Positions 32,821 to 49,978 of a stretch of 64,000 nucleotides of DNA are shown here, in pieces. Made by a program: the position numbers and the translations under genes. The notes beneath the pieces are model-generated. The model had not been told where the DNA came from. It saw nothing but the letters and a program-made list of their open reading frames with translations, and did no database searches. The stretch covers positions 179,001 through 243,000 of the forward strand of contig JACVVK020000196.1 of the NCBI GenBank assembly GCA_018292915.2. Direction: 5' to 3'. This DNA is from Batillaria attramentaria. Its lineage: Eukaryota; Mollusca; Gastropoda; Batillariidae. Each line of letters starts with the position of its first letter. Position 1 is the first letter of the stretch.

Positions 32821-33964
32821 ATAAAAATCGTCAAAAGTGGGCCTTTAAACATATTTAATGTGATGAAACACAATCGTAATATTCACAAGTGTACTGTGCG
32901 GCGGGCCACGGCCGGGCCCGGCTGTGCCTAGTTCGGGCAACCCATGAGTGATCGGGGACGCCACAGCCTCGGGTAGAGGGGAAGCCATGCTTCGGCTGTG
33001 CCCAGCTTCCGCCGGTTAGGTATAAATTATAATACACTGTGCACGTTTCAGATGAGTATTGGCGGATACTGAAAACTGTGCAACCAAATATGATTAATAT
33101 GAATTATTACTTGTCAGAGAAATGAAATGACATGAAACTTGAAATGAATACGTGGCAACGTTAAAAAAGTTACCAGCGCAACATCGTTCTATCCAGCATC
33201 TGATCATACAGGATGCGCATGTATTGACAAAACGTGGGGTAACTGTAGGAGAGGGAGATAGAGAACGATATCCACAACGAGTTTTTTGTGTTTTGTTTTG
33301 TTTTGTTTTTTTCAGCATTTTCAAACTTGCCATCGCCACACTACCATGAAAGACAAGAAAAATGGAGAGAAGTATTATCAAGACCAGAAAAATCATACAA
33401 AGTTTATGGATATCATACGAGAGAGAGAGAGAGACGAGGGAAGGGAGAGTCAGGGCACGGAAAATTGGGTCCGGCTGGTGCAAATGATCAGATACCTACG
33501 CATATCGATACACTTGGTTGTTATAATTAGGCCAGCCCACTTACTGGGTGGTTCTAATGCAAAATCCCGCTCAATGTACAATGTACAGCGCAGCGTGGTT
33601 ACTTGCGGCGCCCGGTCTCACTCACCGTGACGAAACGGAACGACTATTATCAGTCACTGACGATAATGCCTGACGACACAATGAGTAGCTGGTTAAAATA
33701 AAATAACATGAAACCTTGATCTGTGCACGGCACAGGGCGGTCACTTGTCACTACTTGGCATTACCGTCACGATTTGTTTATGTCCTGAGGAAGGCGAAAG
33801 CCGAAACGTTGACCCGTGCCGTCCTTTGTGAAAGTTAAGTGGTTTCTGTCCCTTTTCTGTCGCTTTTATTTGATTACCGTCACGGTCGATCAGAGCGACA
33901 ACAAGGGTCGAACTTCATTGCAGACGCGCGTCGCATCGCTTCGAACACACAAGCCACAAACAAA

Positions 33965-39384
<5,420 letters not shown>

Positions 39385-39580
39385 CTGATGGCTTTGAGGG
39401 CTGTGTCCTCGGTGTCGACTTTGGTTACATTCGCTGCAGAGAATCAAGAATTAAGGATCAAGAATCAAGAAAACTTTATTTTTCAACGGTAGAGGTAATT
39501 AACGTAAAACAGCCAATTTTCATACCTGCCGTTGCTAATTCTAGTAATATCTATTCTAGTAATGTCTATCCGTAGTAAAT

Positions 39581-39584
<4 letters not shown>

Positions 39585-39664
<80 letters not shown>
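39585..39664. repeat. CA microsatellite in TMB 3' flank
   Basis: About 40 CA units 200 bases after the TMB stop, probably in its 3' UTR. Confidence 0.95.
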
Positions 39665-39668
<4 letters not shown>

Positions 39669-39734
39669 CCCATGTACAGCAACAGGAACAGAAATAGCAA
39701 TGAATCCATCCGGCGTTAAAAGAAACTACACACT

Positions 39735-39740
39735 AATAAA
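39735..39740 (+). terminator. Candidate TMB poly(A) signal
   Basis: AATAAA in CACTAATAAAGAACATTT, about 350 bases past the TMB stop, is the first good hexamer. Confidence 0.45.
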
Positions 39741-40529
39741 GAACATTTTAAAAGCGTGAATAACATACCAATTATGTCAATACATGTGGGAATGGGCGAA
39801 AATAAACATGGGACGATTAAAAATCGTGTGACATAAGATATTTGAAGAAGAGCTGTTTGAAAGTTGCGGGGACAGAGCATGCGAGTCAGTTTAACATGTG
39901 CTGGAAGGAAATTCCATAATGCCGCCCCAGAATTTGAAGATGTCAGTTCGCGGCTTTGGGATTATACACAGGCTGTTTGAACAGCCATACCGGGAAGCTG
40001 AGCGGTGGCAACAGTCGGATAAATAGCTAGGAGAGAGTGGATAAGGAGGACTGGAAACCACGGGAGAATAGACGACTTCACTCGACAAGCCCCAAGGCCA
40101 AAGCCCTGCCTCTTTACTTTACCGTTCGATCGATGTTTAAGCTTTACGTCCTACTAGCCTGTTAGCCCTTAAGGACAAGGTTTTCCTGGCGTGTGTCATC
40201 GACTGCTTGGCTTTGCGTGACTTGTTGGGTGGATATGAACTGTTTTGCTTTGCTTTGGGCATCGTCAGAGGTTCTCTGCTAGGGGCTCAAGTGCCTGTCT
40301 GGGTTGTTTCTCAATGCCATGGTCGTTTTCTGTCGTCCTTTCTTATGCCGTTCGGGTCACTAGGGAGTCCTGTTGATCTTTGGCAATTCACAACCATTTT
40401 GTCAGGTCTGATCTGACGATGGCATCGGCTGAGATTCTCATCGGTCTGTCACCAAGGGCTTGGTGTGGCCTGAGGAAGTCTGCTGTTTTCAGTGAGTGTC
40501 GTTTTCAGTGAGTGTCTGTCTCTCAGATC

Positions 40530-40850
40530 CCAGATGGTACATCCGTGACGTCACTTCATGGAGAAAGCGGTGACTTCCAAATGTAAAAGATTGGCGTAAT
40601 GGTCTTTTACCTCAGGGTCAAATGACGTCAACGTACTCAGTTCCTGCTTTCTTTCTACGTCTCAGTAATATCGAAAAAGATGGGCTTTTCTCTTTGGAGG
40701 GTCTAGCAAGAAAGTGTGCCAGACCATACCATGTGCTGTGCTCAGTATAGTATACCGCGGCACGCGAGTGGCTGAATTTTCGGGGTTTCCCCCGTTTGAT
40801 TGACAGGAGTGGAGTCGTCTATTGGTGCCGCGGCCTCGCTACGCATGCTT
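40530..40850. repeat. Dispersed repeat, copy 1
   Basis: AAGATTGGCGTAATGGTCTT, CCAGACCATACCATGTGCTG and TTTGATTGACAGGAGTGGAG are shared with 45970-46245. The copies are same-strand and moderately diverged. Confidence 0.6.
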
Positions 40851-41286
40851 TTGCTTGACCAACTTTTTTTTTTTTTTTTTTTTGCGTCCGTTCCGGAAAA
40901 CCTTAGCATTTGCCTAGTGGTTATGTTTAGTGTTTATATTTGCAGCTTTGATTCAATGTGAAGTTCGAATTTACACATTTGGCGTTAATTTCGTTTAAAC
41001 TGGATCGTTTCTCTTTTTTTTTTCCTCTCAAAAACTCAAAATCTCTCAGGCCGGTTTCTACAAATTTGCTTGATAAACCCCATTTTCCCATTCAGACATT
41101 TTTGCCTTCACCTTAATAACTCATGTTTTCCAAGTACCTGTTCAATGCAATTTCCAAACAAAAAGTTGGTTTAACGACAGTTGTTTTTTGGGGTTAAAAA
41201 ACAAAAAAGTTATTACTTTTGTTCTGTTGTTGGTCACTGCGATCACGGCGATGCATCTAAGAGGGATAATGCAGGCGGTTTCCAGC

Positions 41287-41340
41287 CCCCCCCCACCCCC
41301 CCCCCCCACCCCCCCCACCCCCCCACCCCCCCCCCCCCAT
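41287..41340. repeat. Poly-C with A interruptions
   Basis: More than 45 C in 54 bases. The reading frames across it give only proline/histidine. Confidence 0.9.
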
Positions 41341-41740
41341 CCACTGTCTCTGATTCGCGAACACTCGGCTGAATGATACTTACACAGTGTGCGCAACTTG
41401 AATATCATAATAAACTTCGAGAAATGCGTGTGCCAAATGCGTGAAATCTGTGCCTGTGGACGTGTTTTCTGTCTCCAATGATAACACGTCAGGCCTGTGC
41501 TCAGGTCAGAGCAGATCTTGTGCCGTGAGAACACGTAGGCTTGTTTCTATTTATAGCTGAACAGCGGCAAACGCAGGGGAGAACAATTACCTGGTGTTCT
41601 TCAGTCAGTATCGGTGACCGTAAAAATACGAAAACGGTCGCAAAGCCTTTGTGTCGACAGTTCATTAGCTTTGAAAGTTTCCGGTTCCTAAAATTTATCC
41701 CATCGCGTGGCTGAGTATCTATCATCACTTTCTTTTGACT

Positions 41741-41768
41741 TCGCTGAGAGAGAGAGAGAGAGAGAGAG

Positions 41769-41862
<94 letters not shown>

Positions 41863-41879
41863 CGTGAGTGCGTGCCCGT

Positions 41880-41965
<86 letters not shown>

Positions 41966-41982
41966 TCTCTCTCTCTCTCTCT
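41741..41982. repeat. Compound, self-complementary microsatellite (GA)(GT)(GA)...(CA)(CT)
   Basis: GA, then about 36 GT, then GA units are followed by about 40 CA and then CT units, so the right half is the complement of the left and the whole can fold back. Flanking sequence at 41983-42045 recurs inverted at 52505-52570. Confidence 0.9.
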
Positions 41983-42175
41983 TAACTGCCATTAATCAAT
42001 TAATCACTTCATTGGCACTAAAGCTGTATCAGTGTATGGCAACACACGCACGCACTGGCACACACCAACAGGACTGTATTCTCTTGTTTTTCACGCTACA
42101 CCGTGCAGAGGAGAACACTTTAGTTTAGACACAATCAGGTTACCACGGCGCCTTGGCACACTGACGCGACGTCCG

Positions 42176-42177
<2 letters not shown>

Positions 42178-42212
<35 letters not shown>
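42178..42212. repeat. CA microsatellite
   Basis: About 17 CA units followed by TTCCTCAGCGAAGCCAAAAG, inverse to CTTTTGACTTCGCTGAG at 41730. Confidence 0.9.
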
Positions 42213-42214
<2 letters not shown>

Positions 42215-43199
42215 CCTCAGCGAAGCCAAAAGGAAGTGAACAACACCCATTTTATTTTATATTGCCGCTGATTTGTATACGTGATCCCTAAACTGCAGAG
42301 TGTCTGATACTCATTCTGGTTTCTGTTGTTTGTTCATTTTGTGTTCTCCCTTTTTTGTGTTAGTCAGTCAGGCATCCCATGCTGTGTTGCTGCTGCTGCT
42401 ACACGTTGCCAGGATTGGTACTTGCAGGGCTGGCAACGCTGGCAACCCTAATTAAATCGCTGGTTGCCAGCTGGCAAATCCCCCTTGCCGGTGCCGGCGC
42501 GGGAATAGAAAGCCGTTCTATTTTTCCTGGCAGCCAGCTAGCCACAGGCAGCCCGTACAGCCAACTGACCAATCACTGCCCAAAGCTTGCAACGCCGCAG
42601 GCTGCGTGTGCCGCGGAACACTTGCCCGCCAGCAGGCAGCTGAGTACGGCAACATGCAGACTGGCAGTCGTGTAACCGTGCGCTTTACGACGGTGGATGT
42701 GGCGAATGTAAATTAAGTGTGAGAGGAGACCGCCGAACTGAAAACATGTTTATCTGATATTGAGACAGATTTTGGCCACCATAGGCAACCATACAAAAAG
42801 ACCATGTTTTCGTTTCGTGTAACAATGTATGTGATTGATATGCCTTTCGTCATTCCTGGCTACATTTAGTATATATATGTATAGTATTGATAATTAAACA
42901 TACAAAAAAGTTTGTATTTGACTTGTTATGACTTTTTCAGTAAGACAAGTTACATTTGTAGTTGTCAGTGTTCGTTTTGGAGATGTTTCTGCATTCTGTT
43001 CGGCTTCAAATGACTGGTCAGGGCTTAAAATTCTCCATCACCCACAAGGAGGACAAATGTGAAGCATTTTGGACGAACTGGAAAAGCCACGAGCTGCAAA
43101 GTATACGTGTTAAGTTGAGCCGGGGTGTCCAGGGCATGCTCCGTCAGATTTTGTCTTGAAAGACTAAATATCTGTGGAGTTTGGTGTATTTTGGCATGG

Positions 43200-43291
43200 T
43201 TTTAAATGATGATGACTGGCCATTTGTATAGCGCTACAAGAAAACTTCCATGCAGTAAGCATGCTCACGGCGCCTTTGAAGAGGGAAAAAA

Positions 43292-43356
<65 letters not shown>

Positions 43357-43620
43357 AAAGATGCGTCTTGAGGTTCCGCTTGAAGATCATGACTGACGCA
43401 GAACCTGACTTGAGGTGAGCTGGCAAGTTGTTCCAGAGGCAAGGAGCTGCACTCTTGAAAGCCCGCGCACCAGAGCGTTTCTTGTTTGTGTTGTCACAGT
43501 AGCCTGGGACAGCAAGCCTGGACTGGGAAGATCTTAGGCTGCGTGCAGGTCTGTAGAGTGGTATGAGCTCAGCCAGATGCTTCAGATGAGTAAACGTTTC
43601 AAAAATGTTTAGACTGAATT
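43200..43620. mobile_element. Non-autonomous or LINE-derived fragment
   Basis: Contains TTTGTATAGCGCTACAAG, GAGCTGGCAAGTTGTTCCAG and CTTGAAAGCCCGCGCACCAG, wording typical of LINE 3' parts in many invertebrate genomes. A GT/GA microsatellite interrupts it at 43292-43345. The class is not determined. Confidence 0.4.
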
Positions 43621-44269
43621 AGTCTAAAAAGCCGCTTTGGCATGATTTTAACTGCTTCGAAGGAGGAAACAAACTTATTTGGGGAGGGGGGGGGGGGAGG
43701 GAACAACTTGTAGCCAAAGGTGGAAATCCGCCAAAAGGTCAGTGGACTGAGATTTTAAGCCCTGCATGATAATAAGGGTGGTTTTCCAACTTGATCAAGT
43801 GGTTTTATGTGTGTGTGTAATAAAATGCCACTGTGCCCATACTAAACGTGTCACTTAACCCGGTAAACTGAGTATCAAGTTCACGAGGAAACTACGATGC
43901 CTTGGTCGATAGGTCCACAGATCAAGTGATGTCTGCCCATTTACGATAGTCGGGTAAGTTGGAAACACTAGGCTCATTTTCTGAAATGTTTTGCTAGCAG
44001 CAAAATATGGAAACCATCGTACACAATAGGGAGCAACACACTTTAACACAAATGCCTTAATGCCTGTCTTAATCCAGTCCACTTCCGCTTTCAGTATAAA
44101 ATTTCTGTTCTGGCTTTTCGTCATTTTGTTGGCACCCTTCCACCAATGCCTTTCGCTTTCACTCGTCACCTAACAACCGTCGCGAACCCTCCGCTCGTCG
44201 TCCGACAGCCTTAGCAAAATTTCCAAGCGCAACCTGAAATCCTTTGGCGAGCACTCTTGTTCAGTTTTG

Positions 44270-44400
44270 TCGCACCAACCTTATGGAATTCTCTGCCTGC
44301 ACATCTGAGAAATGCGACCACACTGCCTGTTTTTGAAGAGTAATCTTAAAACGTTCCTTTTTTGCAAAGCCTTCCAGTAATTTCCTGTGAAACTAGTCAG
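44270..44400 (+). pseudogene. LINE reverse transcriptase tail fragment
   Basis: TTATGGAATTCTCTGCCTGC reads LWNSLPAHLRNATTLPVF before a stop, the usual C-terminal motif of jockey/CR1-like ORF2 proteins. Confidence 0.55.
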
Positions 44401-44679
44401 TTTCACCAGTGAATGTCTGTCCATCGCTTGTAAAATGTGCGTAAGTGTCGGTGAGTGATTGGCGCATTGAGTTTATTTAAAGAACCGCGCCCTACAAATA
44501 CCATTTATTGCTTCGCGAAGTACTTAAGAAGTCACTTCAGCGAAGAGTTTTACGTAGTGCTCTGCGCCGAACGCTAGCTTGGTGCTCTCGCTGTAGCGAA
44601 TTTTTCTTCTTGAAGATCTCAAATGTGCAGTAAACCATGATCACAACAGCACAAAAGAAAGCCGAATATGTTCGATATA

Positions 44680-44685
44680 TTTATT
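44680..44685 (-). terminator. RAB23: Candidate RAB23 poly(A) signal
   Basis: TTTATT (+) reads AATAAA on the minus strand. It is the first such hexamer I found after the RAB23 stop 5.15 kb away; the transcript end is therefore uncertain. Confidence 0.3.
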
Positions 44686-45899
44686 GATATACAGATTTCC
44701 ATAAATGGAACACAGTTATCAGCAGTCAGAAAAAAAACATATTTCGTGGCCTTTCAATATATATTTCTGTGCCAGTAGGTTATAAAATCGCTGGAATGTA
44801 TTGATAAACCCTGCCAATATGCAGGGATACAAATCATAATGACGTAAACTTTGCTCCCAGGTAAGAAACACCTCTGCTGGAATGTACAAGTAAAAATCGT
44901 CTTCAAACAATAAGTAATCAGAAGTCTGCCGAAAGACCCTGTGACCTCAAAAGCATGGCAAAAATGGCAAAAACATATGTACATGTAAGTACTGCAAATT
45001 AAAAATCATGTAAAAAAAAAAAAAAAAAACAACAACAAAAAAACAAAAACAAAAAAAATCAGCATCAGGGCAACAGATCAAAAACCTCACTTGTTTTATC
45101 AGTAGTCACACTTGGTGAGCACTGAACGATATTTACCCCTCCTCATTTCTACTTTCATCAGGAGAAAGGGCATCAGTGCCTATGAAATCCATGACACTTG
45201 GGTCCTTTTTCTGGATGACAGAAGCTTTGATACACAGCTTCAACAATGGGTTCGCATGCTTTTACGGATAGCACTGAATGTGAGCAAAAGCAAGAAGTTA
45301 CTCATGTTTGTCTACAGAAACACACTCAGAAACATTCAGATTTTGCACAATGAGAAAACAATTTCTGGAGCCCCCCCCCCCCCCCCCCAAAAAAAGTCTC
45401 AAAACGCTTAGAGGACAAGAGGCGAAACAATCAAGGAAATTTCCTAAATTTGTTTTGACTGTTGTCCTCTATGTATGTGTGTGAAGTCTTTCCATATTCC
45501 AAATTAGATGCAGAAGTTGTCTGGTGATGATACAACTGAATAAAAAAGGGATGGGGGGGGGGGGGGGGGGGGGTGAAGTGGTACAGGGCGTGGTGGTTAA
45601 TAATCTGATCTGTCCTGATAATCACACCATAACCGGAGTATACTGTGAAGAACGTTAGTATGTACATGTACGCAATAGGTACAGAAATATATATATACAC
45701 ACATACGAGTCACAAAAATAATATAAAAGGAAGAGTAAAAACACACATAAAATGGCCTACACTTGCATCACAACACCAAACACATGCTGAGAAGAAATGC
45801 TCACAACCGTAAGACAGAAATCGGCCCCAACTGAAACCATACATCAGATCTTTGAAAATGAGTATGAATCCGTGAACATCTCCAACAAATAGATGACTC

Positions 45900-46250
45900 C
45901 ACTCAGCAAACTCCCGAGGCCAAAGCTCCACCCATTTACTCTGCCGTGTATTGGGCAAAACACAGTTCCTCCATGGCGTCATTTTGTGGGAAAAGGAGTG
46001 CTTTCAAGATGCAAGAGATTGACGTAATGGCCTTTTTTTTTTCAAATGATGTCGATGGACTTAACTGCTTTCGTTCCACGTTTCAGTTATATCGAACTAC
46101 ACATGCTTCCCTCGTTGTAGTGTCTGGCAAAAAGTTTGCCAGACCATGACGTGTGCTGTGCTCATTAAGCCACGGCGCTTGATTGGCTGAACTCTGGGGG
46201 CTCGCCCCCTTTGATTGACAGGAGTGGAGTCACCTATTCAAACTAGTACG
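45900..46250. repeat. Dispersed repeat, copy 2
   Basis: Shares CCAAAGCTCCACCCATTTAC-like, GATTGACGTAATGGCC, GTTTGCCAGACCATGACGTG and CCCTTTGATTGACAGGAGTG stretches with 40090-40850. Confidence 0.6.
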
Positions 46251-47754
46251 CTGACCATTTCTACGCCTTGAAGCTAGAATGTAGAACTAAGCGGCAAAGT
46301 CTTAACAGCAACTCCAAAATCTGGTGGACTTACATGTCAGATAACTCATGAGTATACACACTCTTGGTCCAGTTTTTCATGTCGAATGGTCTGAACAGAG
46401 GTTTGAGAGTGTGCAGGTTTGCAAGTTTGTGCCTGTGAAGATACTGGCAAATCATATTGCTAAAATGCATGTGCATTTTGTCCATATATGGAGTGTCCAA
46501 ATTCACTCACATTTTGTCCATTGATGAACTGTGATCAAAACAATAGCCACAAACAGAGCAAGACTGATTTCTGTAGTATCAGCACAGGACGTAGAAATGG
46601 CCAATATACCAGTACATGTAATTACACATCAGTATGCATTTACAAGCAAGCGCATGAACAAAATGACAAAAAAAAAGATAGAAAAAAAAAACAGACCAGT
46701 AAAATTCTTGTATACAAATATGCATAGAAAGCGGTGTGCTAAGATGTAGGCAGACTATAAAACTTCTAGTTTAAAAAACACTAAAACACCCTTGCAATTC
46801 TGGGAAACAAAACCCCATACACACTGCCACAAATGCACGCTTCTAAACATACAATTTGGACATTTCAAGCCAAGCATACAAATTTCATCCAAGTTGTGGA
46901 AACAATAAAGTCTCATCAAAACAGAGACAGTATGTACATTAAGTATAGTAGGAGTGCTTGGTATCACATTCAATGCACATATACATGCGCTTTGATCTAA
47001 CAGATATCTAACAGATATAAACTGTGATGACTGTAACAAGAAAGTTGTTTCTTCATAAGCTGCATATGAGAAACGTACAACGTAAGAGCGGATAGCTGAA
47101 GCCACTACCCCCTATCCATGCCTCCTCTCGTCTGTTTTTAACTGCTGTTCTGCACAAATTATGTTTTTCTAGCATCACAGCTGAATATCAGTGCACAAGA
47201 AGTATGAACTGTCATCTGCTGTCGAATAAAAAAAAAAGAAAAAAAGAAAGGGTATCAATTCTTGTCAAATTCATGACCCTATTACCAAATGATGGCAGTC
47301 ATGGCATATTGGTGGGGATAAGTCATAACCAAGAGGTCATAGCGTGGAATGGCAACACACAAATCTGCACTGTAATTCAGGCCATGCTCATACAGTTTGT
47401 ACCTCAGAGGCAAGTGGAACAGGAGATGTACTGATATACTCTATCACCAGAAGCTTTTTAAACAAACATGTTCTGTGTTCTCTAAATTGTACCCTGTGTT
47501 CTAGTGAGAAGTTTGAGACAGGAGTGATCACATTCACAGGGCCTGGTAATTCTACCAGAAGCACCAAACCATCGTCTTTGTCATGCCAAAATGAAATTAA
47601 AAAACAAAACAAAACAAACCAAAAAAACAAACAAACACAAACATGTGTCCATCAACAACTACAAAGCATCACCAAGAAAAAGTCTTCATTTCCCTGTTTG
47701 CCATCTACATTCATCTGAGACCACAGACGTATAGATCTAGACGCACCGCGGTGC

Positions 47755-48117
47755 CGGAAAAGTGTCACCGCTGCGCGCCATGTTGCTAATACCTGGCAGT
47801 GCCAGCTGTTTACATAGCGCGCATAGCATTGGCCAGACGCTATCAGCTGTTTATATAGCGCGCATAGCATTGGTCCGCTTTATCTTACGTCACATTTCTG
47901 ATGACGTCTTTCTAAAGAACTTTGTATTTCAAACGAGGCGTTCTATGCACAGAGCCTCTGAGTGGTATCAGCAAGATGGCCAACGCGTAGCGACACTCGC
48001 AAGCAGTGGTGGCAGCGTGCGGCGGTGTGTCTATCTCTATACGTCTGTGTCTGAGACAGATAGGTGTGCCAGTTGAGTGCCAGCTTTTCTCCTCCAAAAA
48101 CTTCAGATGCGCACAGG
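47755..48117 (+). promoter_or_regulatory. Promoter-like patch with candidate first exon
   Basis: Two 41-bp tandem units contain AGCTGTTTA(C/T)ATAGCGCGCA and inverted CCAAT boxes (ATTGG). Next come CRE-like TTACGTCA and TGATGACGTC, then a YY1-like AAGATGGCC, CpG-rich sequence, and a strong donor CACAG/GTAAGAG at 48117. This could start a + strand transcript antisense to RAB23; no downstream exon was identified. Confidence 0.35.
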
Positions 48118-48714
48118 TAAGAGACAGGTTGTAACCAAACCACAAACTACACCCTGCATGTTTTTCTACATGTAAATGTGTATAAGAAAGCTTCGCTCAA
48201 TATCACTTTCTCGTTTCGTGTGAGACAGATGAAACACCCAACCAGCATGGGAGCTGCAGAAATACTAACTCCATGTACAAGTTTATCTACATGAAAATAT
48301 GAATTAAAACGCCTCTCTCGTTATCACTTGTTATTTGTTGGAGACAGAAAAGATTCCTTAGCACTACCAGTGTAAGGACCTAAGACACACATGAAAGAGG
48401 CAAGTCAATATTGTTACTAAAAATCCAAGTACAAAAGGTATGTATGATTCTACGTACATAAACTTCTCTGTTAAAAATCTCAGACAGGCAGTTACCGTGC
48501 CCACTGTGGTTTCCTCCCGAAAACACCAAAAGAAAACAAAAATCACACCAGTCAGACTGGTTCAAAGTGTACATGAAAAAGTTAAGTATTATTATTTGAC
48601 AGAGGATTGAGACAGACACGGCCTTCATCATAAGGTGCTGAACAAGTACACTGTACAGAACAGTACTGGCCCACATGACTGTTCATGCACAACTACTACT
48701 ACTACTAAGGCTCA

Positions 48715-49065
48715 TGGCTCCAAGTGGAGCATAGGCCATCGATGACACTTCGCCACTGCACTCTGTTCTGGGCTACTCTTGCCACTCCAGTCCACTTGAT
48801 TCCCTGCTTGCATAGCTCTGCCTGTGTCCCGCCGCCAGCTGTTGCGAGGCCGGCCTCTCTTCCTTTTCCCCTGCGGGTTCCATGTCAGGGCTTGGCGTGT
48901 GGTGCTGGATGCTGGCTTCCTGAGGGTGTGTCCAATCCAGCCCCACTTCCTCCGCAGGATCTGCTTGGCCAGTTTATCCTGTCCCGATCGCTCCCATAGC
49001 TCTTCGTTTCAGATCTTCTCTGGCCATCGGATGTTGAAGGTGTTGAAAAAATCATGCACAACTGC
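48715..49065 (-). pseudogene. Non-LTR retrotransposon ORF2 C-terminus
   Basis: On the minus strand a frame reads [20 protein letters not shown] and [20 protein letters not shown], then [20 protein letters not shown], the well-known C-terminal end of mollusc LINE reverse transcriptases. The upstream part (NTFNIRWPEKI...[10 protein letters not shown]) has an internal stop. A dead fragment. Confidence 0.8.
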
Positions 49066-49835
49066 CACAGCCCAACCGATGGAATTTTGCCTTTCCAGTG
49101 CATACACATACCAATCCACATGCTAACAAATGCACAGAAATCTGCTTAGTACTGGCAGCTCTATGAGAATGTACTGTACACTAAGAAAAACTGGCAAACA
49201 TGGGCAAAAGCTGAGATTTACGGTTAACTAAAAAGACTACTTATCCAGGACATACGATAAGCAGAAAGAAATTTTCTGTTTGGCACTTGAAAATATCGTC
49301 AACATGCCACCACACATAAAAATGCTTTCCCCTCTGTCCAGACACAAGTTGAGAACCAGCATGGTGTAAGTTCGTGTTTGATCAGTTTGCATACGGTGAC
49401 ATCTACATTTTATACTGGTATTTGGCACTAAAAATATCAATATGGTGCCAATTAGCATTTTCCCATGAGAAACTCCAACTGTCTATTTTGGCACTCAAAC
49501 AATTTCACCAAGGTGCCTCTCAAACAAAAGATAATTTAAATCTGCTCCCACCTTTCTCCTCAAGTCAAACTGAATAATCAGTCATAACAAGTACAAAATA
49601 TTCGTCTGTTTTCATCTTGAACGCTTACTGGTAAAATGATCCCTAGCTGCATGCATCGCTTGCATCACATACCTGCAGCAATAACCCGCTGCCTGTGCAC
49701 TAAATCTACTAGCACTGCATCTTTATACACAAAAGAACACCACAACTATATGCACACACTGGTAATACATGTCTGTATAATGGCAATGAAGGCTTCCAAC
49801 TGGAGAGAACTGTTGTGAGACAGGTGAAACTTCTG

Positions 49836-49978
49836 CTATAACAGTTCACACTTGGCCGTCATGAGGGATTTCTTGCCGTGCGTTCTGCGCTTGCTGGGCT
49901 GTAGACTGATGGTGGCGTCATGCTTGTGGCGACTCGACTTGTCCTTTGAATGGTTCTTAGAGTCGTTCTGCATGAGAC
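49836..49978 (-). CDS. RAB23: RAB23 terminal coding exon
   Basis: Acceptor GTCTGCTGTAG, phase 1. Encodes a basic hypervariable tail ([20 protein letters not shown]) and ends AKCELL with TAG. A CaaX-type end rather than a double-cysteine end agrees with Rab23. Confidence 0.92.

Larger units (their letters stand above)
25160..33960. other. Spacer between TMA and TMB
   Basis: Besides the small ORF pair at 25.9 kb, no gene is visible. The space is filled by an inverted SINE pair, the 51-bp minisatellite, the 135-bp satellite, a CpG-dense block, the foldback complex and SINE family 2. No third copy of the TM or tail exons was seen. Confidence 0.5.
39760..44650. other. Intergenic repeats between TMB and RAB23
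   Basis: No exon with conserved content was found. The stretch has relatives of the 45.9 kb repeat (40090-40840), poly-T, poly-C and poly-G runs, large microsatellites (41740-41990), a TTGCCAG-rich GC patch (42380-42680), and LINE-like fragments (43200-43620 and 44270-44400). Confidence 0.5.
44686..49835 (-). other. RAB23: Stretch downstream of RAB23 stop, possible very long 3' UTR
   Basis: There is no coding exon of recognised content. Contents include poly-C and poly-G runs (45370-45390, 45552-45572), a dispersed repeat (45900-46250), a promoter-like patch (47750-48125) and a LINE fragment (48715-49065). A UTR of this size would be unusual, so part of it may be intergenic. Confidence 0.35.

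Noticed and set aside
33839..33964. N-terminal extension of TMB from an upstream in-frame GTG
   Set aside because: There is no ATG before 33965 in the frame, and the ATG at 33965 starts a proper signal peptide.
41700..41990. Open frames with Arg-Glu and Cys-Val runs
   Set aside because: Produced by the GA/GT/CA/CT compound microsatellite.
42350..42680. 98-codon ORF starting MLCCCCCYTLPG
   Set aside because: It is the translation of a CTG-rich, TTGCCAG-repetitive patch and shows no protein-like conservation.
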